From Pseudomonas cremoris (lineage in GTDB: Bacteria > Pseudomonadota > Gammaproteobacteria > Pseudomonadales > Pseudomonadaceae), in the NCBI RefSeq assembly GCF_014230465.1, contig NZ_JAAXCY010000006.1, positions 62,001-126,000 on the forward strand: a stretch of DNA of 64,000 nt. Direction: 5' to 3'. Of the stretch, positions 38,468 to 47,519 are shown piece by piece. Each line of letters starts with the position of its first letter. The first letter of the stretch is position 1. The notes beneath the pieces are model-generated. The model worked only from the letters and a program-made list of their open reading frames with translations, had not been told where the DNA came from and did not search any database. The position numbers and the translations under genes are program-made.

Positions 38468-39841
38468 ATGAAAATCATCATCCTTGGGGCAGGGCAGGTG
38501 GGTGGCACGCTGGCCGAACATTTGGCCAGCGAAGCCAACGACATCACCGTGGTCGACACCGACGGCGAACGCCTGCGCGACCTCGGTGACCGCCTGGACA
38601 TCCGCACCGTGCAAGGCCGCGCGTCGTTCCCGACGGTGCTGCGCCAGGCCGGTGCCGACGATGCCGACATGTTGGTGGCAGTGACCAACAGCGACGAGAC
38701 CAACATGGTCGCCTGCCAGGTCGCCCACACCCTGTTCCACACCCCGACCAAGATCGCCCGTGTGCGTGAAGCGGCCTACCTGACCCGTGCCGGCCTGTTC
38801 GACAACGATGCGATTCCGGTCGATGTGTTGATCAGCCCCGAACAAGTGGTGACCCACTACATCAAGCGCCTCATCGAAATTCCCGGAGCCTTGCAGGTGA
38901 TCGACTTTGCCGAAGGCAAGGCGCAACTGGTGGCGGTCAAGGCTTACTACGGCGGCCCGCTGGTGGGCCAGCAACTGCGCCAGCTGCGTGAACACATGCC
39001 GAATGTGGAAACCCGCGTAGCGGCGATTTTCCGACGCGACCGGCCGATTTTGCCGCAGGGCGACACGGTGATCGAAGCCGACGACGAAGTGTTTTTCATC
39101 GCCGCGAAAGCGAATATTCGCGCAGTCATGAGCGAAATGCGCCGCCTCGATGAGACCTACAAGCGCATCGTCATCGCCGGCGGTGGGCAGATCGGCGAGC
39201 GCTTGGCCGAAGCTATCGAAAGCCGCTACCAGGTGAAGATCATCGAGATGAACCCGGCGCGCTGCCGACATTTGTCCGACACCCTCGACAGCACCGTCGT
39301 CCTGCAAGGCAGCGCCTCAGACCGCAACCTGCTGCTGGAAGAAAACATCGCCGACGCGGATATCTTCCTGGCACTGACCAACGATGACGAGGCCAACATC
39401 ATGTCGTCGCTGCTGGCCAAGCGGCTGGGGGCGAAGAAGGTGATGACCATCATCAACAACCCGGCCTATGTCGACCTGATCCAGGGCGGCGATATCGACA
39501 TTGCCATCAGCCCACAGCTGGCGACTATCGGCACCTTGCTCGCCCACGTGCGTCGCGGCGATATCGTCAGCGTGCACTCCCTGCGCCGTGGCGCGGCGGA
39601 AGCCATCGAGGCGATTGCCCACGGCGACGCAAAGTCGAGCAAAGTGATCGGCAAGGCCATCCGCGATATCGGCTTGCCGCCAGGCACCACCATTGGCGCG
39701 ATCATCCGTGACGAAGAGGTGATCATCGCCCACGATGACACAGTGATCACCACCGGTGACCACGTGATCCTGTTCCTTGTGGATAAAAAACACATCCGCG
39801 ATGTGGAGAAATTGTTCCACGTGGGCCTGAGCTTTTTCTGA
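38468..39841 (+). CDS. trkA: Trk potassium uptake regulatory subunit
   Basis: A 457-residue cytoplasmic gating subunit of the TrkH potassium channel. It is a tandem RCK protein: two NAD-binding Rossmann halves, the first with [13 protein letters not shown] and the second with [13 protein letters not shown], each followed by a TrkA-C domain (the last near [22 protein letters not shown]). GGAG precedes the ATG. It is the last well-known member of the def-fmt-rsmB-trkA block. Confidence 0.97.
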   Translation: MKIIILGAGQVGGTLAEHLASEANDITVVDTDGERLRDLGDRLDIRTVQGRASFPTVLRQAGADDADMLVAVTNSDETNMVACQVAHTLFHTPTKIARVREAAYLTRAGLFDNDAIPVDVLISPEQVVTHYIKRLIEIPGALQVIDFAEGKAQLVAVKAYYGGPLVGQQLRQLREHMPNVETRVAAIFRRDRPILPQGDTVIEADDEVFFIAAKANIRAVMSEMRRLDETYKRIVIAGGGQIGERLAEAIESRYQVKIIEMNPARCRHLSDTLDSTVVLQGSASDRNLLLEENIADADIFLALTNDDEANIMSSLLAKRLGAKKVMTIINNPAYVDLIQGGDIDIAISPQLATIGTLLAHVRRGDIVSVHSLRRGAAEAIEAIAHGDAKSSKVIGKAIRDIGLPPGTTIGAIIRDEEVIIAHDDTVITTGDHVILFLVDKKHIRDVEKLFHVGLSFF

Positions 39842-39859
39842 TTTGACGGAGTGACCGAC

Positions 39860-40171
39860 ATGCTCGAATCCCTGGAAAAAATGCTCGCCAAGGGTGTGGA
39901 TAACTCGCTGCTGCGGTTTGGCTTGGGCAAGGGGTATCTGGACTTGAAGGACAACGCCAAGGCGGCGGAGCATTTGCAGAAATGCGTCGAGTTCGATCCG
40001 AAGTATTCGGCGGCGTGGAAGCTGCTAGGCAAAGCGCAAGCGGGATCAGGTGATGTGGCTGCGGCGCGGCAGGCATGGGAGAAGGGCATTGAAGCGGCCC
40101 AGGCTCATGGCGACAAACAGGCCGAAAAAGAAATGGCGGTGTTCTTGAAGAAACTCGATCGTTTGAACTAA
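39860..40171 (+). CDS. Small tetratricopeptide repeat protein
   Basis: A 103-residue protein made of about two TPR helix pairs (KGYLDLKDNAKAAEHLQKCVEFDP and AWKLLGKAQAGSGDVAAARQAWEKGIEAA). The ATG at 39860 has ACGGAG 8 bp upstream; the in-frame GTG at 39851 overlaps that site and is less likely. It probably mediates protein contacts; the partner is unknown. It follows trkA by 18 bp and corresponds to PA0015. Confidence 0.82.
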   Translation: MLESLEKMLAKGVDNSLLRFGLGKGYLDLKDNAKAAEHLQKCVEFDPKYSAAWKLLGKAQAGSGDVAAARQAWEKGIEAAQAHGDKQAEKEMAVFLKKLDRLN

Positions 40172-40182
40172 ACGGAGCTCAA

Positions 40183-40271
40183 TGTGGGAGCGGGCTTGCT
40201 CGCGAATGCGGAGTGTCAGTCACTGAATGTGTATCTGACATACCGTATTCGCGAGCAAGCCCGCTCCCACA
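40183..40271. repeat. REP pair (BIME), tail-to-tail form
   Basis: REP units 40183-40206 (plus) and 40248-40271 (minus) between the converging TPR and lpxL genes. This is the last REP pair before the mobile element; none is seen to its right. Confidence 0.9.
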
Positions 40272-40304
40272 TTGGTTTTGCATCGACCTTTATTCAGTGG
40301 TGAA

Positions 40305-41192
40305 TCAATACCACCGCTCCTCACCCGGCGGGCGTTTCTTGAAGCGCTTCATGCTCCACATGTACTGGCTCGGGTAGGCCCCCACATACCGCTCCACTAC
40401 CTTGCTCATCGCCGCACAGGACGTGGCGGTGTCGGTGCTGTACATGTCTTCCGGCGCCGCTTCCAGGATCACCTTGTAGCCCGAACCGTCCGGCAATCGC
40501 AGCGCATGCAGAAACACGCCCACGGCCTTGTGGCCTGCGAGCATGTTCGGCACGAACTTGCTGGTCAGCGCCTGGGTAGCAAAGAAAGGCACGAAGATCC
40601 CAGCCGATTCGGCCGGTTCCGGGTCCGCAGGAATACCCACCTGGCCACCTTTGCGCACTTCCTTGATCACACTGAGGATGCCTTCCTTGGTGGACGCTGC
40701 CACGCGGTTACCCAATTGCACCCGTTGTTTGCGCAGCAGCTCATCCACCGCCTTGAGCTTGGGCGGGCGGTAGAAAATGATCGGTTTGCACTGGCTGCAA
40801 TAGAAATGGTTCAACACTTCCCAGTTGCCCAGGTGACTGGTGATCCCAACCACGCCTTTGCCCGAAGCCAAGGCTTCGTGCAGCACTTCCAGGCCTTCGA
40901 CTTCACGCACTAGGTCAATCGACCGTTGGGCCGGCCAGATCCACGCGCAGGCGCTTTCAGTCAGGGACTTGCCAATGTCCATCAGGCTCTGGCCGACCAA
41001 ACGCTCGCGGGCGGCGGGATCCATGTCCGGGAAGCATTTGGAGAGATTGATCCGCACCGTGTCGCGGGAGCGGTTGGGAGTTTTCCACATGATCCAGCCA
41101 ATCGCGGTGCCAACGGCCTGGACAGCGCGCCAGGGCAGCAGGGCGAACAACCGAAGAGCGCCTACCAGCAAGGCGCCTTTAAACTTTTCCAC
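40305..41192 (-). CDS. lpxL: Lipid A lauroyl acyltransferase-like protein
   Basis: A 295-residue inner-membrane acyltransferase of the LpxL/HtrB family (PA0011 position). The catalytic HX4E motif is HLGNWE in VVGITSHLGNWEVLNHF, and an N-terminal hydrophobic segment (LLVGALRLFALLPWRAV) anchors it. It adds a secondary laurate or hydroxylaurate chain to lipid A. The 3' remnant of the host tag gene ends 40 bp upstream, so in the ancestor tag and lpxL were adjacent on the minus strand. Confidence 0.92.
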   Translation of the reverse strand: MEKFKGALLVGALRLFALLPWRAVQAVGTAIGWIMWKTPNRSRDTVRINLSKCFPDMDPAARERLVGQSLMDIGKSLTESACAWIWPAQRSIDLVREVEGLEVLHEALASGKGVVGITSHLGNWEVLNHFYCSQCKPIIFYRPPKLKAVDELLRKQRVQLGNRVAASTKEGILSVIKEVRKGGQVGIPADPEPAESAGIFVPFFATQALTSKFVPNMLAGHKAVGVFLHALRLPDGSGYKVILEAAPEDMYSTDTATSCAAMSKVVERYVGAYPSQYMWSMKRFKKRPPGEERWY

Positions 41193-41232
41193 AGGTCACT
41201 CCTGTTCGTGTGTGGTGCGCAAAGCGGGCATT

Positions 41233-41308
41233 CTAACCGGCGTTGGCAAGTTCCGCGTAACGGTCGCAGTCCAGGGTGTGGTCCATGACCATGCCCGAGG
41301 CCTGCATG
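41233..41308 (-). pseudogene. tag: 3' remnant of host tag (last 23 codons)
   Basis: Read on the minus strand after the ATG at 41307-41305, this gives QASGMVMDHTLDCDRYAELANAG and a TAG stop at 41235-41233. It continues in frame the Tag fragment at 48301-48786. It contains the two C-terminal zinc ligands of Tag (His and Cys of DHTLDC; H171 and C175 of the rebuilt 185-residue protein). Separation from the 5' part is due to the mobile element. Confidence 0.92.
41304..41308. other. Left attachment core (attL)
   Basis: GCATG is shared with 48300-48304 at the other end. It lies in the perfect 12-bp palindrome CCTGCATGCAGG (41301-41312). To its left is host tag sequence and to its right element sequence. 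Removing one core and the interval rebuilds an intact tag reading frame. The exact crossover dinucleotide within the core cannot be fixed by reading. Confidence 0.8.
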
Positions 41309-41333
41309 CAGGCATAACCTGTTCGTATAGCGC

Positions 41334-41339
41334 TATGAT
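41334..41339 (+). promoter_or_regulatory. Candidate -10 of the recombinase promoter
   Basis: TATGAT, close to TATAAT, 30 bp before the recombinase start and between the arms of an imperfect inverted repeat (GTATAGCGC/GCGCTGTATAC, 41325-41350) that could be an autoregulatory operator. No good -35 box is seen. Confidence 0.35.
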
Positions 41340-41368
41340 GCGCTGTATACGGCACAGGAGCCACAGAA

Positions 41369-43069
41369 ATGCACCGTAGCACACCAGTCTATGCCTACAT
41401 ACGCATGTCCACCGTGGAGCAAGCGAAGGGCGACTCTGAACGCCGTCAATTGGGTCAGATTGAGCGCTTCCTGCAAGAGAATAATGGTGAGCTGGTAGAA
41501 CCCGTTTTCCTTGACCGCCTATCGTCATTCAATGGCAAGAACATCAAAAAAGGCGCTATCAAAGACTTCCTTGATAGAGTCAAGAAAGGAGAAATTGAAA
41601 AAGGCTCAATTCTTGTAATTGAAAGTTTTGACAGGATTTCACGCCAAGGTGGCTACATTGCACATTCTGTAATTCTCGACATTATTAACAATGGCGTGGA
41701 CATTGCGACATTATCGCCATACAAACGCTATTCAATTGATTCCGAAAATCAATTTATTGAAAATATTGAAATTCAAACTTTGCTTTATCGTGCTCACGAA
41801 GAGAGCAGAACGAAGTCTGACCGTATCACTCGCCAGCATCAAAACCGAAGAGAAAAAGCAAAGGATAAAAAAGTAGTTTATGGTTCACTGCCGTTCTGGC
41901 TTGAAAGAACTCCTGATTGGATTGAGTTTCGAGAACCAGAAGCATCTGATGTAAAATTGTGTCTGTCATTGCTGAAAACATATGGCATGTATACAGCCAC
42001 AGCGAAAATCAATGAGCAAAGAAAATCCGACAAGGTTTTTTCAAAGGAAACAGTTTCTCATCTTCTAAATCGCTCTTCCGTATGTGGTGATTTGCAGACT
42101 CATCGCATTGAATATGATGAGCATGGCAATAAAATCAGAGTGCCCGGCGAAGTCATTCATGACTATTATCCTGCATTGATTAGCCGTTCTGAATTTGAAG
42201 AATTACGTGCTGAAATTCAAAACAGAAGAACCACAAAATCAACAGGCAGAGTTTCTGGATTTAAAAACATTTTTCGTAATGTTATGACTTGCACCTACTG
42301 TTTTTCTCCAATGCGATTGGCGCATATGAAATGGAAAAGTGGTGGTAAGAAATATCTTGTATGCACGAAGTCAGAAACAAATCAGTGTATCGAAAAAGGT
42401 AGGCTGTGGTATGACTACGATGATGTTGAGCGTGTATTTTTCAACGAAATAAATCTGTCAATCCTTAAAAAATCTTTGACTCAAAAAACCAAAATCGACG
42501 ACGCAGAAATTGAAAAATTAAGATCGAACTTGATAAAAACGGAAGACCAAAAAACAAACATTTTGAACGCCATTGAGATGGGCACTGTCTCAAAAACTCT
42601 TGTCAATCGACTTGAAGAACTTGAAAAAAATTCTGATGAAATTCAGAAAAGGATTTATGAACTTAAAGCAGAAAATGCTTTGAAGCGTTCACAAAATGAA
42701 GCTGAAATCTTTGACTATGGACAGCTTGATGCGGCGTTAAAAAATGAAGAACAGAGAGCAATAATTAACAAGATTTTGAGAACAAACCAAGCCGATATCT
42801 CAATTTCAAAAGGTGAAGAAGGTTGCGATTTTATAATTGAAATTTCAATCGACGATAGGCTTGAAACTGAAATCAGCTACCACAAGCAAGATGATTTTAT
42901 AAACAGAGTCGAGCATGATTTACCAATAAATCAGACCTCTGATTTAGTAATTCATGAAGACCACACTGACCCTTACGCCGATGAAATTGAAGGTCAGATT
43001 TTTGAAGTATTTGACTCTGCATCTATGCCCATAATTGAAATCAATCAGCACAACAAAAAATCGGATTAA
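41369..43069 (+). CDS. Large serine recombinase (integrase)
   Basis: A 566-residue site-specific recombinase. Residues 1-150 are the resolvase catalytic domain: YAYIRMS with catalytic Ser14, and ILVIESFDRISRQGG. Next come the recombinase domain (YGSLPFWLER to about 290), a zinc ribbon with CTYC and two more cysteines (CTKSETNQC) around 305-335, and a coiled coil (about 370-440). This is the full LSR architecture. AGGAG lies upstream of ATG 41369. It sits next to attL and should catalyse integration into tag; excision usually needs a directionality factor, and none is recognised here. A terminator overlaps its stop. Confidence 0.93.
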   Translation: MHRSTPVYAYIRMSTVEQAKGDSERRQLGQIERFLQENNGELVEPVFLDRLSSFNGKNIKKGAIKDFLDRVKKGEIEKGSILVIESFDRISRQGGYIAHSVILDIINNGVDIATLSPYKRYSIDSENQFIENIEIQTLLYRAHEESRTKSDRITRQHQNRREKAKDKKVVYGSLPFWLERTPDWIEFREPEASDVKLCLSLLKTYGMYTATAKINEQRKSDKVFSKETVSHLLNRSSVCGDLQTHRIEYDEHGNKIRVPGEVIHDYYPALISRSEFEELRAEIQNRRTTKSTGRVSGFKNIFRNVMTCTYCFSPMRLAHMKWKSGGKKYLVCTKSETNQCIEKGRLWYDYDDVERVFFNEINLSILKKSLTQKTKIDDAEIEKLRSNLIKTEDQKTNILNAIEMGTVSKTLVNRLEELEKNSDEIQKRIYELKAENALKRSQNEAEIFDYGQLDAALKNEEQRAIINKILRTNQADISISKGEEGCDFIIEISIDDRLETEISYHKQDDFINRVEHDLPINQTSDLVIHEDHTDPYADEIEGQIFEVFDSASMPIIEINQHNKKSD

Positions 43070-43084
43070 AAATCCGTTTTTTTC
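43062..43084 (+). terminator. Terminator at the end of the recombinase gene
   Basis: CGGATT-AAA-AATCCG followed by TTTTTTT. The stop codon TAA (43067-43069) lies inside the stem. It would isolate the recombinase from the mobilization genes. Confidence 0.8.
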
Positions 43085-43347
43085 TTCTGCTATGATTAAT
43101 GAAATCAAAGAGGTTGTTTACAACTATCACATCAAAAGCGTAATCAAAAGAAGCAAGCAGAATAAAAAGACGGGAAACCTTGGCGGTTTTCCCTCAAACA
43201 TAACCTTACGGTATGTTTGCTTTTTATGCTTGCCCTCCTATGGTCGGGACAAGGATATTCCCACAAGGGTCATATCCTAAAATGCTTAACGGCGGTTTTG
43301 AAAATAAAATATGTTAAGATTAGTGTATAAAATAAATATTCAACACT
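43085..43347. other. Non-coding region of the element between recombinase and mobilization genes, candidate oriT
   Basis: No convincing gene. It holds a hairpin GGGAAACC-TTGG-CGGTTTTCCC (43172-43193 region), a second CAAACATA-N9-TATGTTTG (43195-43219), and AGGATAT-N13-ATATCCT (43252-43278). On the minus strand the text ATATCCTTGTCCCG resembles nic regions of MOBP relaxases such as RP4 and R64 (ATCCTG then CCCG or TCCCG) with one inserted base. Position just upstream of the relaxase operon is where oriT is usually found. Function is inferred. Confidence 0.4.
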
Positions 43348-44124
43348 ATGACAACATCAAAAAAATCAACACCAGTAAAAAGAATATGCCCATGCTTAAC
43401 ACAAGTTAATCATGAGATTTTAGAAGACTTCATCGCCAGCTTTAATAGAAATTCAGCCAATGCTTTTTCAATTGCAAAAGCATTCAAGGATTACATACTG
43501 CATGGTTGCGCCACATACATAATTGCTAAAAATAACAGCGAAGCTGTATTGAGAAATTATAATCAATATCTTGCAAATCTTACGACTAATTACTCAACGC
43601 ATCTAAAAGACAATCCTCATCACAGAACACCAGATGCAGATAAAATCATTCGCCAAATAAGACAGTCAAGAGTTGACCTTTCAAAGCTTCTGTTCAGTGC
43701 TCAAACTTTTAGAGCAGAGCCATCTTTTAGTGCTAAATGTTTGTCGGAGGCGATGCCAATACCTGATGATGGTTTGAAAACAAAAAAACTAAATCTTACC
43801 TACTCGGAAAAAGATTTTTCTCTCATTAAATCTAAGTTCAAGTCATTCAAGAAAGAAAATAAGAAACTTACATTTGATGATTTATTTTATCAATTCATGA
43901 GTGAGTTAAAAATTTATCAGTCAGCTTTTGCATCATCTTTTTTTAATTTGAATGCAGATAGATATGCTACTTTCAAAACCTATGCTGATGATGCTCATGA
44001 CAAATTTTCAAATGCATCAATTCAAGAATTCAACAAATATTTTTTAGAGATTTTTCCTGACCTCCACATGGAGATTTTAAATTCACTCTCGGGTTTGAGA
44101 AAAATGATTAGCATGGAGGTGTAA
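43348..44124 (+). CDS. Probable mobilization accessory protein (unrecognised)
   Basis: A 258-residue, lysine- and phenylalanine-rich cytoplasmic protein with no signal peptide or membrane segment. I do not recognise a family. It lies immediately upstream of the relaxase (stop and next start separated by 1 bp, with the relaxase Shine-Dalgarno GGAGGTG inside its 3' end), so the two are translationally coupled. By position it may be a MobC-like relaxosome protein binding oriT. The start at 43348 lacks a strong ribosome-binding site; the region upstream is AT-rich (a likely -10 is near 43320). Confidence 0.6.
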   Translation: MTTSKKSTPVKRICPCLTQVNHEILEDFIASFNRNSANAFSIAKAFKDYILHGCATYIIAKNNSEAVLRNYNQYLANLTTNYSTHLKDNPHHRTPDADKIIRQIRQSRVDLSKLLFSAQTFRAEPSFSAKCLSEAMPIPDDGLKTKKLNLTYSEKDFSLIKSKFKSFKKENKKLTFDDLFYQFMSELKIYQSAFASSFFNLNADRYATFKTYADDAHDKFSNASIQEFNKYFLEIFPDLHMEILNSLSGLRKMISMEV

Positions 44125-44125
44125 T

Positions 44126-45529
44126 ATGCTAATCAAAGAAATACCAAGGGTAAACTCTAATACAAAAAATCTGGCTACCTACATCTTTAATAGAGAAAAA
44201 TGCACTGCCATTGGCGGTAACATCCCAATTGACGTTAATGATTTGAGGCAATCGGCGCATGATATTCAAAACGATTTCAATAGCAGGTTAACAGCAAAAC
44301 AGAAATCAAATGAGATGCACTATGTCATTAGTTTTGAAGAGAGCCATAGTGAAATATCTGATGTTAAATTGAAAGCCATTGCTGAACTATTAGTAAAAAA
44401 TCATTTTGGCTCAAATAGAAATTATGCTTATGCAATCCATCGAGATACTAAAAATCCTCATATTCATTTGTTAATGGAAAATCGAGACTTCGATAGTAAA
44501 CCATTTTACAAAAAGAACAACTATCGAGAAATTGAAAACCTTGCTCAAAAAATAGAAGAAAAATATGGCTTGCAGAACAAGAAAATAAAACAATCAAGAG
44601 AAGATAAAAATCGTATTAACCTTACAGCAGGCGCAAGAAAATATGAGCACCACAGTGGCAAGCAAAGCGATGAAGCAAAATATAAGAACGAACTGAAATC
44701 ATTACTTGAAAAATCAAAAACAGCACATCAATTTTTCGATTTAATGAAACAAAATGGTTACACCATTAATCTGAACAACAGCAAAAAAGACCCTGCCAAA
44801 GTGTCAGGGTATTACATCACCAAAGCCACAACATCAATAAAACCAAGCTCAGTGGGCTTGCAAATTTCAAAGCTTTTACAGCATTTCAAGATCGATGACG
44901 AAGGCCGTCTGGTCGAGATTATGCGTAACCATGAGGATGCACCACCAAGACCTGAAACCGCTGAACCGTGTGGCTTTGGCGCTATATCGCCAGAGCGAAA
45001 TTTTGACAAACCAAACAAGAAAAAATTGCTTTATCAGAAATTCGATAGCCACGATGGCAAGACATTTATAAGCAATAATCCGAAATTCAAATCAAGTTTC
45101 GTCATTTCTGACAATTCTTGCAGTTTTCAAAATCCAACAGAAATGTCCATCAAGGCTGGTTTTCAAGCTCTTCAAGAGAAGAATGGAGGCACCAGATACG
45201 ATCTCTTTGGCGATGATGCGTTCAAGCGTAAAGCGTGGCTTGTAGGCTCTTTGATGGGCCTTGAAATCGAAGGCTACACACCCACAGCCCATGATTTGAA
45301 AGAGTTGCTTGAAAGATACGCTCTGCATCCAGAGCGCTATAAAGGCTTTTCACCTGAGCCGTTCCAGGCTCAATTAGAGATGCGAAAGAAGCCAAAACCG
45401 CCAGTCATTGAAGCCACAGCCCCCGCCGAACCTGTTCAGCTCGAAAGTCCTCCTAATGTCCCGGCAGATAATAATCCCGCCAAAAAAGAAGAAGAAAAGA
45501 AGCGCAGAAATCTCCATAAGTATAAATAA
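44126..45529 (+). CDS. Relaxase (MobA-like, HUH nuclease)
   Basis: A 467-residue mobilization relaxase. Motif I tyrosine is probably Tyr19 in NLATYIFN. The metal-binding triad is HRDTKNPHIH (His105, His112, His114), preceded by MHYVISFEESH. This fits the relaxase/mobilization nuclease domain of the MOBP type. The C-terminal part (after about 350) is a conserved-looking helical region, then a proline- and lysine-rich tail. GGAGGTG precedes the ATG. It would nick at oriT and lead strand transfer, using another element's secretion system. Confidence 0.88.
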   Translation: MLIKEIPRVNSNTKNLATYIFNREKCTAIGGNIPIDVNDLRQSAHDIQNDFNSRLTAKQKSNEMHYVISFEESHSEISDVKLKAIAELLVKNHFGSNRNYAYAIHRDTKNPHIHLLMENRDFDSKPFYKKNNYREIENLAQKIEEKYGLQNKKIKQSREDKNRINLTAGARKYEHHSGKQSDEAKYKNELKSLLEKSKTAHQFFDLMKQNGYTINLNNSKKDPAKVSGYYITKATTSIKPSSVGLQISKLLQHFKIDDEGRLVEIMRNHEDAPPRPETAEPCGFGAISPERNFDKPNKKKLLYQKFDSHDGKTFISNNPKFKSSFVISDNSCSFQNPTEMSIKAGFQALQEKNGGTRYDLFGDDAFKRKAWLVGSLMGLEIEGYTPTAHDLKELLERYALHPERYKGFSPEPFQAQLEMRKKPKPPVIEATAPAEPVQLESPPNVPADNNPAKKEEEKKRRNLHKYK

Positions 45530-45569
45530 AGAAAAAGTCCCTTAATAGGGACTTGATTTTAATTTTAAT

Positions 45570-45580
45570 TTGTTATACTG
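45570..45580 (+). promoter_or_regulatory. Candidate promoter -10 before the replication gene
   Basis: TGTTATACT with upstream TTGATT at a short spacing, about 25 bp before the TTG start of the replication gene. The AT-rich composition makes chance matches easy. Confidence 0.3.
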
Positions 45581-45605
45581 AAAGTGCCAACCAACATTAT
45601 AACAA

Positions 45606-47027
45606 TTGAACTTACATACTTATTATACCGCACCATTTCAAAAAGCAAGACCATTAACAAACTTTTTTGAAAATATTTATGAACCCCTCAACTATCATGT
45701 TCAATCCGAACGTGAACTAAAAGACTTCCCAAAATTCGCTAAAATCGCCATATGCTTAAAAGGCGAACAATACAAAAACGGCTTTGAGCAAAAAACATAC
45801 GAAGTTCAAGATTTAGAAAAGTCTCTTGAATTATATCGTGATGCTGAAAACTGCTATATAACATCTAATCAATTCTCATACGGCAGAAGCGAGAAAAGGC
45901 TATGTAATCTCGTTATGTTGTCTTGTGATTTAGACACATATAAGACTGAAAAATATAAAGATACTACGCACGAAAAACTAATTAATGATGTAAAGACAGT
46001 TTGTCTTTCTAACGGTTTGCCGTTTCCGACATTTATGTATTCAGGAAATGGCTACTATTTAAAATGGATTTTCAAAGTGAAACAGCCAGTTTTTCAATTG
46101 TCTAAAAAGAACAGAAAAGGCAAATATAGAACGCCTTTAAATGTTCAAAAATGGAAAATCGCACAGCGAGTAATCAATAAACTATTCGAAGATTTTGGTT
46201 CTGATACAAAAGCGCTTGATGTTGCTCGACTACTTCGATTGTGTGGAACAATTAATGGAAAAACTGGCAGACGTGCTGAATTACTTGAAGTTCACGAAAA
46301 CCAATCTTTCGATTATCTTCTCCAAGTTCTTGAAAAACACACTACACAAGACGATATAGACAAAGTAATGGGCGTTAAAAAAGAACCCAAGCCCAGGGCT
46401 TTGAAAGAGGTTCAACCAGTCATCAAAAAAGCAATGTCATTGCCAGTTGCTAATGAAGAAAAGCAAAAGCCCAGCGTAAATTTTATAGCAAAAAATACAA
46501 GAAGCCTTGCAAAAGCACGCTATGAAGACCTCTTGAAATTGATCGAAATGCGTGGCGATGTAGAAGGCGAGCGCATAAATTTCACCTTTTGGATTTGCAA
46601 TTTTATGTCCATCACTGGTCGAATGAATTTTTCAGAATTTCGTGAACAAGCAGAAAAAATTGGTCAAAAAGTTTTCAAAGACAAAAACTGGCGCTTTACT
46701 GATTTAAGCACTCTTGAAAATAGAGTAAGACAATACAATCTTGAAACTTCGATAAATGCGATAAGACCAAATGAATATATCCCCCTATACACACCAAGAA
46801 ATTCTTATTTAATCAATGTTTTCAATATCACAGAAGAAGAACAGAAACACCTTAAAACCATTATTTCTGATGATGAAAAAAGAAGAAGGGACAGAGAGAA
46901 AAAGGAGGTTTTAAGGCGTGAGCAGGGTATGAAAAAACAAACAGGTGAATCCAAATCACAGCCGTGGAAAGCGTTAGGTATTGGAAAAACAAAATACTAT
47001 GAACTGAAAAAGACAGGATGCGTTTAA
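45606..47027 (+). CDS. Primase-like (AEP-type) replication protein
   Basis: A 473-residue protein, starting at TTG 45606 (no ATG until well inside the domain; no clear Shine-Dalgarno). Features of archaeo-eukaryotic-type plasmid primases are the acidic pair in LSCDLDTYK (Asp108, Asp110), FMYSGNGYYLKWIF (about 144-157) and LLRLCGTINGKTGRRAELL. The C-terminus ends in a helix-turn-helix-like WKALGIGKTKYYELKKTG, which might bind the origin. It may start replication of the excised circle. I infer this from motifs; the family name is not certain. Confidence 0.75.
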   Translation: MNLHTYYTAPFQKARPLTNFFENIYEPLNYHVQSERELKDFPKFAKIAICLKGEQYKNGFEQKTYEVQDLEKSLELYRDAENCYITSNQFSYGRSEKRLCNLVMLSCDLDTYKTEKYKDTTHEKLINDVKTVCLSNGLPFPTFMYSGNGYYLKWIFKVKQPVFQLSKKNRKGKYRTPLNVQKWKIAQRVINKLFEDFGSDTKALDVARLLRLCGTINGKTGRRAELLEVHENQSFDYLLQVLEKHTTQDDIDKVMGVKKEPKPRALKEVQPVIKKAMSLPVANEEKQKPSVNFIAKNTRSLAKARYEDLLKLIEMRGDVEGERINFTFWICNFMSITGRMNFSEFREQAEKIGQKVFKDKNWRFTDLSTLENRVRQYNLETSINAIRPNEYIPLYTPRNSYLINVFNITEEEQKHLKTIISDDEKRRRDREKKEVLRREQGMKKQTGESKSQPWKALGIGKTKYYELKKTGCV

Positions 47028-47053
47028 ATGGCGCACCAAAAAGGTGCGAACTT

Positions 47054-47118
47054 TTTGTCCTGTTTACCATATGTGTGTGAAAAAAAAATGTGCTTCTTTT
47101 TTTAAAGCAAAATCAAAA
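47054..47118. repeat. 65-bp direct repeat, copy A
   Basis: It begins TTTGTCCTGTTTACCATATG, followed by a GT-rich stretch, an A-run, TGTGCTTC and a T-run. Copy B at 47520-47583 matches it over its whole length with a few small indels in homopolymers and the GT tract. The two flank the 108-residue gene. They may be origin or maintenance sequences or the trace of a duplication or insertion. Confidence 0.85.
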
Positions 47119-47160
47119 GCTAAAAAATGTAAAATGCAGATATAACAATCAATTCTAAAA

Positions 47161-47487
47161 ATGAAAAGAAAAATTGAACCATATCAGCCTGACTACAAAA
47201 ATAATCACCTTCAAGTAATTAATGATGCTTTTTTGTCAGAGATTGTTCGCTCTGCAAAGCATGCAAAAGACTTAAATGCTGAAATAATAGAGCTGAGAAA
47301 AATCATTGATGGTAATTATATGTATATTTCTTCTTTGGAGAATGAAATAAAAGAAAACAACCTGATTATCAGGCTTTTTGAAGAATCCACAGATGGAGAC
47401 AGTCCAGATTTAGAAAAAATTGCCGAAATTAAAGATAAGCATCTCGCTTGGCGTCTGAGTTGCGTAGATTTTGAAGATTTTGGATAA
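47161..47487 (+). CDS. Unknown coiled-coil protein of the element
   Basis: A 108-residue protein rich in Glu, Lys and Ile with predicted helices throughout (DLNAEIIELRKIIDGNYMYISSLENEIKENNLIIRLFEE). No family is recognised. It sits between two copies of a 65-bp direct repeat, between the replication gene and tag. It could be a small regulator or copy-control partner; nothing in the sequence decides this. Confidence 0.6.
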   Translation: MKRKIEPYQPDYKNNHLQVINDAFLSEIVRSAKHAKDLNAEIIELRKIIDGNYMYISSLENEIKENNLIIRLFEESTDGDSPDLEKIAEIKDKHLAWRLSCVDFEDFG

Positions 47488-47519
47488 AACCTTATTTAAG
47501 GCTTTTTAATTTGCACTAC

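Noticed and set aside
36793..38751. 652-codon open frame antisense to fmt-rsmB-trkA
   Set aside because: Shadow of three certain genes; no domain.
39813..39828. Possible further parS site in trkA (TGTTCCACGTGGGCCT)
   Set aside because: The left half is perfect but the right half has several mismatches, so palindromic ParB binding is unlikely.
41301..41312. Palindrome CCTGCATGCAGG taken as a restriction or operator site
   Set aside because: It is explained by the joining of host CCTGCATG and element GCATGCAGG at attL; half of it is element sequence.
43035..43280. 81-codon open frame after the recombinase
   Set aside because: Overlaps the recombinase 3' end, its terminator and the candidate oriT hairpins; no ribosome-binding site.
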